Positions 41,574 through 55,515 are shown, counted from the first letter of the stretch. The stretch: DNA of 64,000 bases from Hermatobates lingyangjiaoensis (GCA_026182355.1 JAPFBL010000070.1:1635501-1699500); one strand, 5' to 3'. Numbers and translations: made by a program. Notes: generated from the sequence alone by a model not told the origin.

Positions 41574-43170
41574 AGATTAATTTATTTCAACCTCTCCAAC
41601 AGTAGTATTTAATAATTAAATTTGACTAATGGTTAACCCAATAAATTACTTATGTGAAAAATAAAACAGAATAATACACGTATCAAAATCATTTTAAAAT
41701 AAAACAATAAGAGGACTTTTCAATTAACTCAATTATTGTTAAGTCTGTTATAGCCCTGGCCGATAATCTTTATTAATAAAATGAGATTAATGGTTAACAC
41801 AATATATTACAACAGTTAGAAATATATCATAATAAGAAATTTAAATTAAACAAACTAAATATTTGCCCATACAAAAGTTATTATTGTGAAACTACGAGTA
41901 TTATTAGTCATATTATCTCGTAATATTAGTCATAAAATAATTTTACTTCTATTCAATAGGGCCCAATAAGTGCTGTTAAATTTCTTTGAATAATCATTTT
42001 ATTCATTAAAATCAATAGTTTTATTTATTTAGAGCAATATTCATGTAAGTATAGCTACTGTCAGTGACACGATGGTCAATCTTTCAAAGAAACAACTTAT
42101 CTAATTTAATTCCTAACCACTTTTAAAAAGAGCTCATCTTCTGTATTCTCATCTGTAAGTATTAGGGTTTAATTCAATTCCACGACTTTTATTGCCAAAG
42201 ATTGATATCAGCTGAGTAAAAGTCTTTTGTGAATTACTTACATTAGAAAAAACACCTTTTAGATATATTACTTTAAAATTTGCGAAGATATTTACCTAGT
42301 TGATAGAAATAAATTGACGCTTTGAAATTCATCATCAGTGAGTGTAAACCAAATGCATTCTTTGAAATAAAGACGTTTCAAAAAATTAATCAATCATTTT
42401 TAACATGACATGTAATCTGGGAAGAATTGTTACTATTCAAAATGAATTTGGTTTCGTAATAGTGTTTTTGTAAAATGGTATAGTATAGTAAAGTATAAAT
42501 GGTATGGTATAGTGTGTACCCCTTTTTTTTTTTTGATGATATGAGAAAGTACTGATTCCGTTTGAGGAAAAAAGCTGATTTACTGATTCTATTTAAGCAA
42601 GATATGTTCATTATTTTTACGTGCAGTTTCATTTATTCCAATGTGTTTTTAAATGAATTTTAGTGTGTTATGTATTGGAAAGGAAAAGCAAAGGTTATTG
42701 ATTAAGAGGACAGGCAGACGACTGTGTTTGGAGTGGAGTGTAAGGAGCCACTGATAGAAGGGGGTGTCAGAGCAATCTGACATGGAGATTGGATTGAGAG
42801 TAATGAGGACCTTGTCTTGCTTCAGCCAGGTGTTAGCACTCATAGCATTGTCAATAGCACTGTTGACTCGTCATTAATGCGACCTCTGCCCGACACTCAG
42901 ATATTCCACCGTCTTCCTCTAACCATCCAATCACTTTTCACTAAAAAACCACCATAAAAATAGAATAGATAAATCAATTCACCATCGAACAAGTAAATAA
43001 TTATTGTGTGCCACAAAAAAATTGTGTTAGTTACATCAAGAATTGGCTAAACTATAATTTCTTGCATCGTGGTATTCATCCAAAATCGGTGCGACGAATC
43101 CAATGAAATATAAGTTATATCCATTTGTGAAAAGAAATAGATAGGTCATATACCTTATAATATATAGTCA
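41574..43170. other. Non-coding stretch
   Basis: AT-rich. About 42690-42920 is GC-richer and has a 64-aa frame on the - strand (MSANTWLKQDKVLITLNPIS...), which I cannot assign. Confidence 0.4.
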
Positions 43171-43172
43171 AA

Positions 43173-43311
43173 GATCAAACCATAATAAGAAATGGGAAAA
43201 CAAGACTAAGATCTTTCAACCGTAAATCAGTTGGGTTTTTGACTCTGACGAAGACCGCTTGTTACGGTTGAAAGATCTTAGTCTTGTTTTCCCATTTCTT
43301 ATTGTGGTTTG

Positions 43312-43315
<4 letters not shown>
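43173..43315. repeat. Inverted pair, family A
   Basis: A truncated - copy (43173-43226) is fused to a longer + copy (43227-43315). A (TA)n tract follows at 43316-43372. Confidence 0.82.
43241..43283 (+). ncRNA. Hammerhead ribozyme, family A, intact
   Basis: GACU (43241-43244), CUGACGA (43245-43251), extra A, stem II GACCG/CGGUU with loop CUUGUUA, GAAA, self-complementary AGAUCU, U17, then AGUC (43280-43283). Stem I is GACU/AGUC, perfect. No invariant position is lost. Confidence 0.75.
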
Positions 43316-43375
<60 letters not shown>

Positions 43376-43740
43376 AAAGACAGAACTAAGGAACAAACAT
43401 TTACTGTCTCTAATTTTCGTTTGAAAAGTCGTCAGGAGAGTTGATTGAGATAGGGACACGAAGTGCACTTATGGAGCGACGGTTGGAAACCAACAGTGTT
43501 GTCACACGCGTGCCCGGCTCAAGTGAGGTAAGAAAAATTAACTAAGAATAAACTAAGAAATAGAAAGTGAAAATGAAGAAAATTAGAAAATATAAATAAT
43601 AAAAACTTAAAGATAATAATGAACAAAGTTAAGAGGAAAATAGCTGAAACAAAATAAAATCCAAGAGTATAAATAATATATAAATACTTAAATAATAATA
43701 ATGATGAGGATAATTGGAATAAAGTTGTATAAATAATAAT
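43376..43740 (-). mobile_element. Family C-type module with hammerhead
   Basis: The - strand hammerhead at 43407-43439 has CUGACGA, GAAA, AAUU, A17 and UCUC/GAGA stem I, but stem II has decayed to UUU/AAA. An A-rich 3' region extends to about 43740. Beyond it lies a 70-aa - strand frame (43740-43952) with no recognised domain. Confidence 0.6.
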
Positions 43741-46180
43741 TATGTTGACGCCGTGGCTATCTCACTTGTCCCATCCTTAATCCACAATCCCTCTTCTCCT
43801 TTAATCCCCACAATACAAATTACTCTGTTCCTGACGGTGCTCTTGTACCTCCAAGAACTCTGTTTACGAATAAGAGGGCAGCCGGTGTTCATGCTTAATC
43901 TAGTTCCAAATGTTTGGTATACTAATCTCGGTAAATAATCCTTTGATTTCATGAGATACGAGTAGACGAGGCATTTTGTTTATACCATACATTGTGTAAC
44001 TGTCACTTCTAAGCCTGTACGATGTCAGCAACTCGATAAAGAGCGCTCCTCTAATATATAGTATATATGTACTCCTGGTGTTTAAACAATGCTATGTGGG
44101 CCAGTCTCCCAATTATTATGTTTGAACAAGCCCTTTGTGTAGTCCTAGAATAAACCTTTTCAGTTTCTTTTGTTTTTTCCATGTGAACAGCTAACCAAAT
44201 ATTCATATTAATTATAAGTAAAAACTCACCTTTTGAATAAAATATCCTTTAACCTGCTGTTTATACATTTTTCACATCTCACAGTCAATATTAATTAACC
44301 ATTTAGATTTTCCCAATACCCTTAAGTCTATACAGCTCTTAAAAATATTTGTAATTTTTTTCAGATGACATCCATCTTCAAGAGGAACTCAATAACCACA
44401 TATGCATTTGTTTAACCATCAGTATTTAATCATGGATATTTGACTATATGCTTCTACAACATTGATTTTGTTGAAATTATTTTCATCACAATATTGTTAT
44501 ATAATTTTACTTAATTTTGTTACTTTCATTATTCTAAATGCTCTCAATTGAAGTTTGAAGTTTACAGCTGTCGTTGTACAATAATAGACCTTCATAAAAC
44601 ACTTTACTTAACTTTTACATATTTTAGTGAAGTGAGATTTCTAGGTATAAACTCAGCTATAAAGGTCATTATCCTGTACGTTTCAAAGGGATTTTTGGAA
44701 AGTTATACTCACATTATAGAAATACCATTGTATCATGCTATTAAATACGTAAGTGTAATTGATTTGCTATAGGGATGGATACATTTGAATTTCTGATTCA
44801 AAAAATTTGAATTTTTTGAAACAAAAAAAAACAGTTACTCCATTTCATTTTTATATATAAAAATGGATATAAATTTTTCTTACAAATGAATCCATATATA
44901 TTTTTCAGGTTTTCCCTGGATACTGCATTGAAATTTTTAAAATTATTCGAAAAAAAATTATATTGAGATATATTCTATCAAATTCATTGATAAGTTATGT
45001 TTAATATTTAATTAAGCTTTATTAACATAAATTAAGTTTAACATTTAAGCTAATATTTAACGATTAACTATGTTTTTAGTTCCAATTTTAGTAGTAAAAA
45101 ATGGCTACGAATTACTTTTTATAATATTTTAATATTACAGTGTTGATAGAGTACAATTGTTCTAAATTTGTAATTGTTTATACTTATTTTTTTTATAAAT
45201 TTTAATATTTGTGATGTTATTTAGATAATGTATACGACCTATAGAAGTAATAATGTAGATGTGACTGATCATAATATTAATTATTTAATGCCTTAATAGG
45301 AAATAATTTATAAGAAAAGCTCTTTCTTGGTAAATATATTTAGTGTAATAACGTAAAGGACTGAAATGTCTGTATAATGGCGAAACAGTAGTAAATATCA
45401 CATCAATTTCTTATGTTTTTATGATTAAAAAAGCGCTACAAAGAAATAGTATGCATCTACTATTTACGATATACTATTATCTATAATTTATGCCCATCGT
45501 TTTTCGTCTACAACAAATGACTATGAAAGACCAGTAATTAAGCCTTTCATTCCATACATCCCATTGCATATTCATTTTTTTCTTATGTAATAAGTAAGTC
45601 CATACTTTGATACTTAATTTGTCGTCATATTAGGCTTGCCAAATGATTTATTAAATTTGCCAAAGTATGTAAAAACTGTATTTAAAGCAGTATTATTATT
45701 TCCTCATATAAAGAAAATTGCAACTTAATAACAACTTACTTGTTTAATTAATTATTTTTTTTATAAAATGTCCCATATATTTAGAAATCTACCATACTTC
45801 TTTCACTAAAAAATCTTCAGATATATTAAAACATTGAGATACCTCAAAATCTTATTAATTTGGGCATAATTATTACTCGTATAAAAGGTAATAATAATAA
45901 TACTAAGGACACTATTAATAACATTAATGATTATCATTTCTTATAATAAACAATATCAAAACAACTAGATTAATTACATGTGTTTCTAATATAAACTAGA
46001 TTAACTTCAAAGAATAGTACTTAGAACATTGCGCTATCAAATTTTCATGGTCAAAAAAAAAAAAATGAATATAAATGCAGGCGTGCTTACTTAATTTGTA
46101 TAATTATTTTTGTATAATTAAAGGAATGAGTTTTGTTCAAATTAAACTCTTTTCCTAGAGGTAAATAACACAGGTAATGC
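43741..46180. other. Long non-coding stretch with a SINE scrap
   Basis: About 43985-44055 matches the SINE body (GCCTGTACGATGTCAGCAACTCG). The remainder is AT-rich with no gene. Confidence 0.45.
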
Positions 46181-46182
46181 TC

Positions 46183-46413
46183 TCAGTAAAGGTTAAATGA
46201 AAAAGACTTAGGGTTTAAAAGAATAGGAGCTGTAGAGAAACAGTCAAATGAATCGTCTGCAACTCTGTAGGCTCCGAAGTTGTTTTGTTTGCCTAAGTAT
46301 CCAATAGGATAAGGCGGCAAGCGGTGCAGGAATAAATCGTGAGCTGTTCCAACAAAGACCTCAGCCCTTCCTACTTTGGCTGGTGAATGCCGATTGACCT
46401 CTACATTTGTCAC
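46183..46413 (-). other. Unassigned 76-aa frame
   Basis: The - strand frame MTNVEVNRHSPAKVGRAEVF... is less AT-rich than its surroundings and has normal-looking composition, so it might be a fragment of an exon or an old transposon. I recognise no domain, and no convincing splice sites frame it. Confidence 0.2.
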
Positions 46414-46734
46414 TGTCTTTCCAATAATTTAAACCTTTTGGTGTTCTTCAGCTCAACTTCACCGTCAAATATATCCCATAATCTTCCTTTTCCCATCAGT
46501 GTATATTTTTTCATTATAGGGGTCTTTATATGGTATACATTTAATCATTTTATGTATAAATGATTGTAATTATTCTGAAATAAATGTACAGAAAAAAGAA
46601 ATACCCTCAAGACAATGAAAATAATATCTACATAGCATTTCGATATCTGTCGTAGTCATGATGATAAAATAAGATACTCGGATTACATATACACACTACA
46701 TATACGTGGCATATATATGTATATATATATATAC

Positions 46735-46880
46735 ACTTTTTCTCCAACCGTCTCTGAACCAGTGCGCTTGGTTTCCCTCTCTTATCTCTCCTGAAGACGG
46801 TTCAAACCGAAAATTAGAGACTCTTAGAGTGTTCTTTTGATTTCTCTATGTTTCTTTGTCTATATTGAACTATATATATA
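46735..46880 (+). mobile_element. Solo family C module
   Basis: A (TA)n run at 46711-46733, then the family C 3' module with an intact hammerhead and the TTGAACTATATATA end. Confidence 0.8.
46787..46820 (+). ncRNA. Hammerhead ribozyme, family C, intact
   Basis: UCUC (46787-46790), CUGAAGA (46791-46797), extra C, stem II GGUU/AACC, GAAA, self-complementary AAUU, A17, then GAGA (46817-46820). Stem I is UCUC/GAGA. All core bases are present. Confidence 0.72.
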
Positions 46881-46881
46881 T

Positions 46882-47125
46882 GATCAAACCACAATAAGAA
46901 ATGGGAAAACAAGACTAAGATCTTTCAACCGTGACGTGGAATTGATATATTGACAGTCAACATATATATATATATCAATGATAAAACCAACCCAGTTGAG
47001 TTTTTGACTCTGACGAAGACCGCTTGTTACGGTTGAAAGATCTTAGTCTTGTTTTCCCATTTCTTATTGTGGTTTGATCATTGATTGTTGTTTCACGTGT
47101 TTATGTGAAATCTTTTTATATATAT
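46882..47125. repeat. Inverted pair, family A
   Basis: A - fragment (46882-46932) and a + copy (46995-47118) flank a TA run and a TTGATATATTGACAGTC block also found at about 18930. The + copy ends in the TTTCAC/GTGAAA hairpin and a TA tract. Confidence 0.8.
47006..47048 (+). ncRNA. Hammerhead ribozyme, family A, intact
   Basis: Core identical to that at 43241: GACU, CUGACGA, GACCG/CGGUU, GAAA, AGAUCU, U17, AGUC. Confidence 0.75.
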
Positions 47126-48340
47126 ATACAAATATGCAAAAAATCTAAAGAGAAAAAGAACACGTGATAACAGGGAAAAGAATACAGAACAGAACACAGA
47201 AAAAAATAACACTCATTCAGAGAAAGTTGATATATATGATTTTTGACAAAGGGAAAGAAAAGTGTTTTTTTTTTAAAAATCATTAGCATGCCTTCAAATT
47301 CTCAGTATAAAAATTTTATAAAAGAACAAAATTGATATAACGTCTTTCAATATTACAAAAAATTGTTTGAAAAATAATAAATAAAATTATCCTGCATCGT
47401 AAATTAAAAATTATTTTAAATGACATTTTTCAGTCAAAATAGAAATATTTCAATTTTTAAATTGAAAACTTAGTCTTAAATCTTTAATGTAGGAGAAGGT
47501 CAGATAAACTATGTAAGTGATTCAATGGCTATTTCAATAAAAGCCATGTCTCCTGTATTATTTCCTAACACGAAATCAACACTTTCGATTTTCAAAACTG
47601 TTTTTTGTGCTCTAGTTACACTTATAATATTATATGCATCAGTATGTGATATACAAAAGTAAGGATATATATTGATAAGTGGATCAATCACTATCTGTAC
47701 TACCTCCAGGAATTAAAGACTAATAAACCACTCCCATTCAGCTATTTAGATTATTCCAAAAGTGAACATTATATATTATATACCCTTTATAGGGTATATA
47801 ATATATAATATATATGCAATATATAATATATAATGTGAAATTTTATAGTTTGCTAATAGTAAACATTTGAGTAAACTTTGAGATGGAACTGAATATTCTG
47901 ATTCTAGACAACCAGATAATGTAGTTTGTTTTTTTTATCTTAATATATTTGTGAAAAACCTAATCATCTCCAAGATCAAAATAAAAAAAATATAATATCT
48001 CATCATTATATAATACATATAATCTGTATACATAATTAGCCATTATTATATACTATTATTAATAATAATATACTGCATTATGCAATTATATTATTTTCAT
48101 TGAGTTGTTTTTTATCTTTATTATTTCAAATCAGTTTAACTGAAAAACTGATTTTAAAAGATGCTAGTGAGAAACGTGACTTTATCTAACACTATCTTGA
48201 GCGAAGGATAAGGGCTCTTTATTTTAAGGACACCAATTTTCTTTTCTCATTCCAAGCTCACAGTCTAGAATAACTGACTCAACTAAATAACAGATTTATT
48301 TTTTTCATTTTATCTGCTGATAATATATATATATATATAT
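47126..48340. other. AT-rich non-coding stretch
   Basis: A palindromic TATA-rich region (47770-47845, with CCCTTTATAGGG) is the only structure seen. No gene. Confidence 0.45.
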
Positions 48341-48344
48341 ATAT

Positions 48345-48637
48345 ACTAAAAAAGGATAGATCGGGATGCGGTCAGTTTCTTCCACTTTCACTTCAAACTC
48401 TCATTGCCGACGTTTCAATTTTATTTAAAATCTTTTTCGAAAGGCACAAGTAGGAATATTGAAAATTGAAAGAACAATTACAATTACATTACTAAACTAG
48501 TATTCTTTATCCTTCAATTTCCAATATTCCTACTTGTGCCTTTGGAAAAAGATTTTAAATAAAATCGAAACGTCGGCAATGAGAGTTTGAATTGAAAGTG
48601 GAAGAAACTGACCGCATCCCGATCTATCCTTTTTTAG
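48345..48637. repeat. Outward palindrome, family L
   Basis: Arms about 48345-48470 (-) and 48515-48637 (+) are reverse complements. Each has a strong hairpin GAUUUUA/UAAAAUC, GAAA, ACGU, C17 and GGCAAUGAG. GGCA pairs with the UGCC upstream. The CUGANGA site reads CUUUCGA on the left copy and UUUGGAA on the right. So stems I-III look like a hammerhead but the core strand is decayed. Confidence 0.65.
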
Positions 48638-48740
48638 TTGTATATCTGTCACACGGTCGAGAATTTATTAGTGTTTATATATATATAACTTTAAATTACA
48701 CGAAGCACGACACAGAAAAAAGAAGAAAAAGAACACTTAC

Positions 48741-48781
48741 AGAATTCAATATTTTGAATTGTTGTTCGTCATCAGGAGTAG
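48741..48781 (-). ncRNA. Decayed hammerhead, family E-like
   Basis: The - strand has CUGAUGA, extra C, GAA/UUC stem II, AAAA in place of GAAA, AUAU, U17. The G12 to A change again lies in a CpG context. Confidence 0.5.
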
Positions 48782-48785
48782 ACTA

Positions 48786-51660
48786 GAAGAGAGGACGAAG
48801 TGAGAGAGATCTCCCCACGTCGAAGAAAGGTGCGCGTGATTGTGTGTGTGAAATGATGCATATACATATATTACAGATTGTTGCATGTATGGGATTACAT
48901 GGTATTACAAGTACAAATTAAGTAACTTACAGAAGTAAGAAATTCTAGTTTAGTGTTTCTAATAGGAGTGTCTCTGACTGTTACTTTAATTCCTTATCAG
49001 AATGATAGATTCCTATTAATAACTTTCTGTTTTCCCTAACTTTCAACATTTTTTGCATCATATCGCTTAAACTCAAAATTTTGTCATTAAGCTTTCTGCA
49101 TCTTATAATAACAGTCATCCGTTAATCCTTCTGGTCATTGCCACCCTGAAAACTGTTTTAGGGGTTACAAATTCAATTCTTGCTGATCAAATATTTATAA
49201 ATGTCTTTGTAGCTTTGAAACAATCGTTTGAAGAAATATTTCCTCAGTTTGATTTATGTTCCTCAGTTATACGACTGTATAATAATCTATTTGACTCAGT
49301 AATTCAAGATGTACCTTCCGAGGCACAAATAAAAATTATTTATTGCCAATCCAAAAATAATCAAAAGTCTAAACATACAGAATAATATTTGATTAAATTT
49401 TAGAAATGCCTTACATCTAACAGATTTTTTACGTAACGAAATATGCTTGTAAATTTATTTCATATTCTGACACAACATATTTATGGAAGAATAATTTTTA
49501 AAATGAAATAAACAAAACATTCTACTGATTACTATTATGTGACTAATGAATTAAGTGTACATGTTATTAAAACTACTCAATCAGAATAAAACATATTTAT
49601 GAATGAATCTATCAAAAAAGTAAAAATAGAAAATTTATCGTTTTATGGCATGCAATATAATTTTACACTAAACAAATAACATGTTTTAATTATTGATTTG
49701 GCTTATGAACATTTTTGATAAAATAGATTATTTGGATCTTTTCTTCAAGGGCTTCAAAAATATAATATTTGGCCGTGAGTTTAAAAAAATACCGGATTAC
49801 TACTTTGGACACATCACTGTTGTATTAATATCCCTGTAATTATTTACGGAAAAATGAGGACATATTGAAAGGTATATTATATGAACTGGTTTTAAAAAAT
49901 CTTTTATAAGCACTAGAAATAATTTCAGCATACATATGAGAAATAGGAGTGCTGCATATACATTCATAATGTTGACTCACTTTGATAAAAACAGACAGAA
50001 CTGATCTTGGATATAAAACAAAAATACCCACTATTATTTGTTTCATTTATCTATTAAATGAATTAAAAAATTATTAAATGATTATTAAATATATTAAATG
50101 ATATTAAAAAGGTTGTTGATTTTATATAGATCAAGTTAATTTAAAAGAAAATGTCCATATAATAAATGGTCCAATTCAAATTACAAAAAGAATCATGATA
50201 AATATCACTTTTACTTTCTAGAATTTCTTATCAGTAATTACTTTTTCATTTTCAAATTTAGTCAGAGAAGTATACATCAAGCGGTTTTAATAGGCAAACT
50301 GATAGCAGTATCTACTCAAGCCGAGTTAATTCGACTGTAATTCCAATAAGGCTATCATACGATTTCAATTCTCGTTCTCGAATTATTAAGATAAACTTAA
50401 ATTCCTTTCATCCATTTAGACATTAATTCAAGTATCTTGTTTTCTATTTCCTCCAGTTGCTGATTAAAGTTAACAGACATTATAAAGTCATCATTGAATG
50501 AAATGGTAATGTGTATAAGCTAAGTTTATTTGTTGTTCATCTAATGGGCTTCAATAAGCCCGTTGAATGCAGGTCCCTTGAGGGTAGTTTATAATAACAG
50601 TTGTGTGAAGCTTTAGTGACTTCATGTCAGGGATGTTGTACTAATGGATCGTATTAGGCCAGACTCCAACTCTCACACCTATTGTTCCAAAAGTGCCATA
50701 TCATCTGACTACTTAAGTTGTGATTCCGGTTATGATAGTAAAAACAGCATCTTGTCAAAATAGCGTAAATATCCTAAAAATAACCTAAAGATTTAGCAAT
50801 TCCTTCCATAAGCATCACGGTAAAAAATTCTATCTTCAAAAAAATCCGGAGTGGCCTAACTCAACTTTACTAAAAATAAACATAAAATCAATCTTCCTTG
50901 ACATCTTGAAGAATTCACTTATAATTAGTATTCATTTAATAACATAGTGTGAATGAGTTCATAATTCCATTATAAGTCCTGGTGATTAAATATTCTTCAA
51001 AGATAATATTATTCATAATCACAAGAAAACCTACATCTAATATTAAGTTTCGTTCAAAGGTGCAACTTAAGGATTGATTAAAACATTTTGTTAGGCAAAA
51101 CCATCATACCATGGAAAGCATCAAAAATTATATGTTTGATTAGCTTGAATTTTTACATGAAACAATTTTTCTTACATTTCATATTCGTCATGAAATCGTT
51201 TCAGAATGTTTCATTAATCCTCTAAACTCTAAACATTGTTTGTATTTTAGAGAACTACAAAATTTGTCATTCAATATAAACACAAATGACATTCAAAATC
51301 TCATTCAAAATCCGACAAATATAGCTGATGATTCATTAATCAAGGATGGTTATTCAGTTTCAGTAGGTATACTGAATGTTCTTGGCAGTAATTGAAATGT
51401 TACCCACTTTTTTTAATTTTTCTTACAAAATTGCAAAGGCTAAGCACATAAACCAGAGTGTAGGTTCCGCTTGATTAATTGTCTCTAACCAGTAGTGGAT
51501 AGATATATCACCAGAATCAACAAAAATGAATTGCAGCTACCGTAAAGGCAATATATTGGAGATAATTTTTATGATTGATATTTTAAAGTTGATAAGTTCA
51601 TTGGCCTAATTGTAAAAAAAAAATAACCGCAATACTATATTAATTAAGTTCACCCAAGGG
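48786..51660. other. Long AT-rich non-coding stretch
   Basis: No gene or element recognised. An imperfect inverted pair GGGCTTCAATAAGCCC (about 50547-50562) is a small hairpin. Confidence 0.45.
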
Positions 51661-52133
51661 GTTCTTGAGGATTTTGATTATAAAGAAAATTCAACTTCTG
51701 ATTATAAAGTTTCACCAAAAATTGTTTGGCTTTTTCAAAGATAAAAAACAATTTATTAACGACATAAGTAGAGCAAGACAAAAGGATCCACAAAACACAG
51801 AAATAGAAAACCACAAAAGGATCATAAAATACCCAATGTTATTGTTCATTATTTAAAAACAAACATTTGTTGTTTAAAACTAATTAATAACAAATGTTTA
51901 TTTTTAAATAATGAACAATAACACTAGGTATTTTATGATCTATTTGTGGTTTTCTTCTTACTGTATTTTTGTTTTTTTTTCTGTTGATTGGTATTCCGTG
52001 GATGTATTTGTCTTGCTCTACTTATGTTGTTAATAAATTAGTTATTAGCCTTGAAAATGCTAAACAATTTTTGACGACACGTTGGCATATAATCAGGAGT
52101 TGAATTTTCTTTATGACCAAAATCCTCATGAAC
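51661..52133. repeat. Outward palindrome, family K
   Basis: Arms 51661-51872 (-) and 51889-52133 (+) are reverse complements and match the solo K module at 11600-11885. Both hammerhead-like cores are decayed (right: GACGACACGUUGGC instead of GGCGAAACGUCGGC). The 63-aa + frame at 51665 is arm sequence. Confidence 0.8.
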
Positions 52134-55100
52134 TCCTTCTGATCGAGAAGTTATATTTATATTAATTATTATTTTATTTTAAACCAATATTAAATGGTTT
52201 AATATGCCGTAAAGAAATATTATGTGAACTACCTGCTTGTGCAACAGGTAAAAAAAAGCCAGTAAATCTTATATTCAAAAAGAATTGCAATTGACTTTAG
52301 AAGTTAGGGTCAGTTTGAAACTTCCGACCCGACTTAGACCCCCATTATTCATAACAGTCCAACTCGCAATTCCCCCGACTCCGATTCCATTGACACAGAC
52401 TCAAATCTGCAACTTTATGTAACACGAAGACAAGCCCTCTTTCAGAAAATAATTTTACACGCATTAAGTCAACCACTGGTCAACAAAGAAGATATCCTTG
52501 CAAACATATTTATACCTTCTTGATTACAACTTTTATTAATTATTAATCACTTTTTGCATAATGACATAATTGGAAAAAAAATAATTTTTGTTATTAAACA
52601 ACTTTTTTTGCCATACAACTATTATTGTCATAATCATTGAGAATTATGAATGAATCAGATAATATTTTTTTTACTTAAGGGAATGTTTTTTTTAAGCACA
52701 TGAAATTGTATGGGCCATTTCAAAATTGGTTAACATCAATGGTCAGATTATTCAAGAGAATTTTACTTTACGTTTACAATGTCATTTTTGAAAATAGGCT
52801 TACCATTCATCTCAGAACATATTTCTAAAAAAAAAACAGTCAAGTATTTCAAGAAAGTAACAAAAATTATCAACTATTACTGATATTTCCCTAAGCAGTT
52901 TAGATAAAATGTGTTGTTGTTAATTTCGATATCAACGACAATAGATGTACAAATGAAAAGCAGGATTTATACATGTTTACCGCAATACATTCATATTAAA
53001 ATACAAACGAAATTGTGCAAGAAACTCTTTATTTTGCAGTAAGAAAATACACTAATTATTTCGATGACAATCAATTTAGTTTAGATTCCTTTTAATATGA
53101 CCATCGTTTTGACGTATTATGACACTGTGATAAAAGTATCATCCAATTTTTAGTGCAATCAATTTAATAGTATTGCTTATTTTAATGTGATTGTATTAGG
53201 TTTTTTTTTAAATAATGAAATGAAATAAATGTGTAACAAAATTCTATCATCAAAAATATTTCTCTTATCACTAGACTTTATAATAAACAAAAACGAAAAA
53301 TAAAAAAAAATTCTTTAAATAAATCTCTAAATATAAAGTAAGTGAGTTTGTTTGTTCATATATTTTCCGTGGAGATAGAAACCTGAAATTAAATATATAT
53401 TATTTATTACCTGAATAATGTTAAATAAAAGAAAATTATCACTACATTCCCAAAATTGGAGCCAGGGTAGCAAGTGTCTTGCGTGCTCGCCAATGGCATT
53501 AGTGCAAAATTTATTACATATAAATGTAACAAAATTTTTTTGAATTTAATAATTGTATAATATAAACACTGGTAATAAACTAAAGGCATGGAGCGAGAGT
53601 AGCTCAAGGGCTTGCGTGCTCGCTGATGACAGTAGTCCATATGTATTATGGATAAATGTAAAAAAATATATCATAAACTATTACATTAGAGGTTGAAAAT
53701 TAATAGTTTTAAAAGCAAACTTAAGCCCAACTGTCAGATAAAATATGCATGTTTTAAGGCAATATTATAAAGATACATTTCTTTCATTAATGCTATTTTA
53801 TGTTGGATAAATAAAATGAATATTTCAAATTACATGTTTTGTTTGTTTTAAATATATTTCATTGCCTATATGACTTGAATTGATGTTTTATTTATTTATA
53901 TTATAAAATAAATTAATTTTTTTTTTGCTTTTAAATAATTTTCATTTTGCTGAGTATACTTACTGTGTATATATCTTGAATCACGTTAAGAATGCTATAT
54001 CAAAAGCTTGGATCATATAACAATCTGTTTCCTTGACTTAATAACAAGGAACAACAGTTAAAATTATTCCTGTCAATCATGTTTAGTGAATGTATTTCAG
54101 TAACTATTCTTATAATTTCTTAGTGACACAAAGGGTCACGGGTAGTCTAGTGATCTATAAAGTGGAAAATGTGTTGAGACTATATATATAGTCCACTTTG
54201 TTATGCAATATTGGTGTCATAAAATATTTTGACATCCTATTTGACATGATGTAGCACACCCAAGTGTAATCTGGATTATGTTCAAATCTTAAACCGACCT
54301 TAATATCTGGCCAGGCTATGATAACAAACACCAACATAAAACAAAGAAAATTTTGAAGGAAATTAGTTTCATTCTAAGATATTTATGAGAAAAAAATGTT
54401 CACTATGTTTGTTAAAAAAATTATGATAATAAATTGCTAATTAAATAAATACAGTTGTCTATTTCATAAGTCATGTCTATTGATTGAATGAGATATTTTT
54501 TTTTGGATTCACAACAGAATTGTCATCGTTATGATGACAATGCCATGATTTTATATTCAGTAGTAATTTAAGATTGCATAACAAAGAACGGTCTAAACTC
54601 ATGAGACAACACCGATATTGGGGTAATTTGTTCATTTATAATATCCATACAATATTTTAACAGCATTCATGATATAGACATAACAAAATATGGAGCATTC
54701 TCGAATGAATGACCAAAACAACTTTAATTTTTGAATTTTATATCAAGTCATCATATTCACTTTATAGGTTTCAAAAATTTTCTACTTTTTACAAGCTAAC
54801 GCATTCAAAAAAATACAAAATTGTTGTATAAAATTTGAAACTGTACAAAATCTGTTATATTAATTCTTGTATAAATTTTACAAATGTAAACTTATCGAAT
54901 AAGTCGAACAAAAGGATTATATTATAAGTTGAGTCTGCAGTATTTTCGGATGTATTGAACCATACAATAACCTGAAATGATTAAAAAATTGTTTTATAAC
55001 TTATTAATTACTTGATACAATATGCAATATTTCATTTCTTGTTTTAGCAGTTTAGTATTTTACTAAATTTATCATAACCCCTCGTTTTTTTAATATTTTG

Positions 55101-55247
55101 GTTCAAACAGGAGAGACCTCATTCTCTTGTGATGAGCAATATTTACACTTATATATAATCTGTAAGACAGTGCCTTAGGATCGTGTACACAATTTTTCAG
55201 ACTCAATAATCAGCCGATATTTATTCATTTATGCACAAAACTGCTGA
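52134..55247. other. Long AT-rich non-coding stretch
   Basis: Two diverged ~90-bp direct repeats containing CTTGCGTGCTCGC lie at about 53450-53540 and 53585-53680. They may be tRNA-like SINE scraps (the second has GAGTAGCTCAAGGGC). No gene. Confidence 0.4.
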
Positions 55248-55515
55248 AGCCAGGTTATCCCAGTGGGAATGTGCTCGCTCGCCTCTGGACTGGTAGATCG
55301 GAGATTCAATTCAAACTCTGTCTCTTGGAGAGGATGTTATGCTATTGGTTTCAAGCCTGTACGATGTCATGTACTCGTTTAGAATCCCTACTTAAATAAA
55401 CTTGAGTTAGGCAAAATTTATGACTCCCGATGTAGAATCTTTGCTGTGTGGTATAACAAAGGGTGAATCTATGGGTGTTCTCTCGCGGAACTGCCTCTAC
55501 AACCTAACTTGTTCT
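55248..55515 (+). mobile_element. tRNA-derived SINE, diverged
   Basis: A diverged head (AGGTTATCCCAGTGGGAATG) and B-box region are followed by the family body (GTACGATGTCATGTACTCG, TTGAGTTAGGCAAAAT, GTGTGGTATAACAAAGGG), ending CAACCTAACTTG. Confidence 0.78.

Noticed and set aside
43740..43952. PLE endonuclease downstream of the 43407 hammerhead
   Set aside because: Position and strand fit, but the translation lacks the RASEEA and GLN endings and the YVG motif seen in the true copies.
46183..46413. Exon of an unknown gene
   Set aside because: No domain, no convincing splice sites and no neighbouring exon; kept only as a low-confidence unassigned frame.
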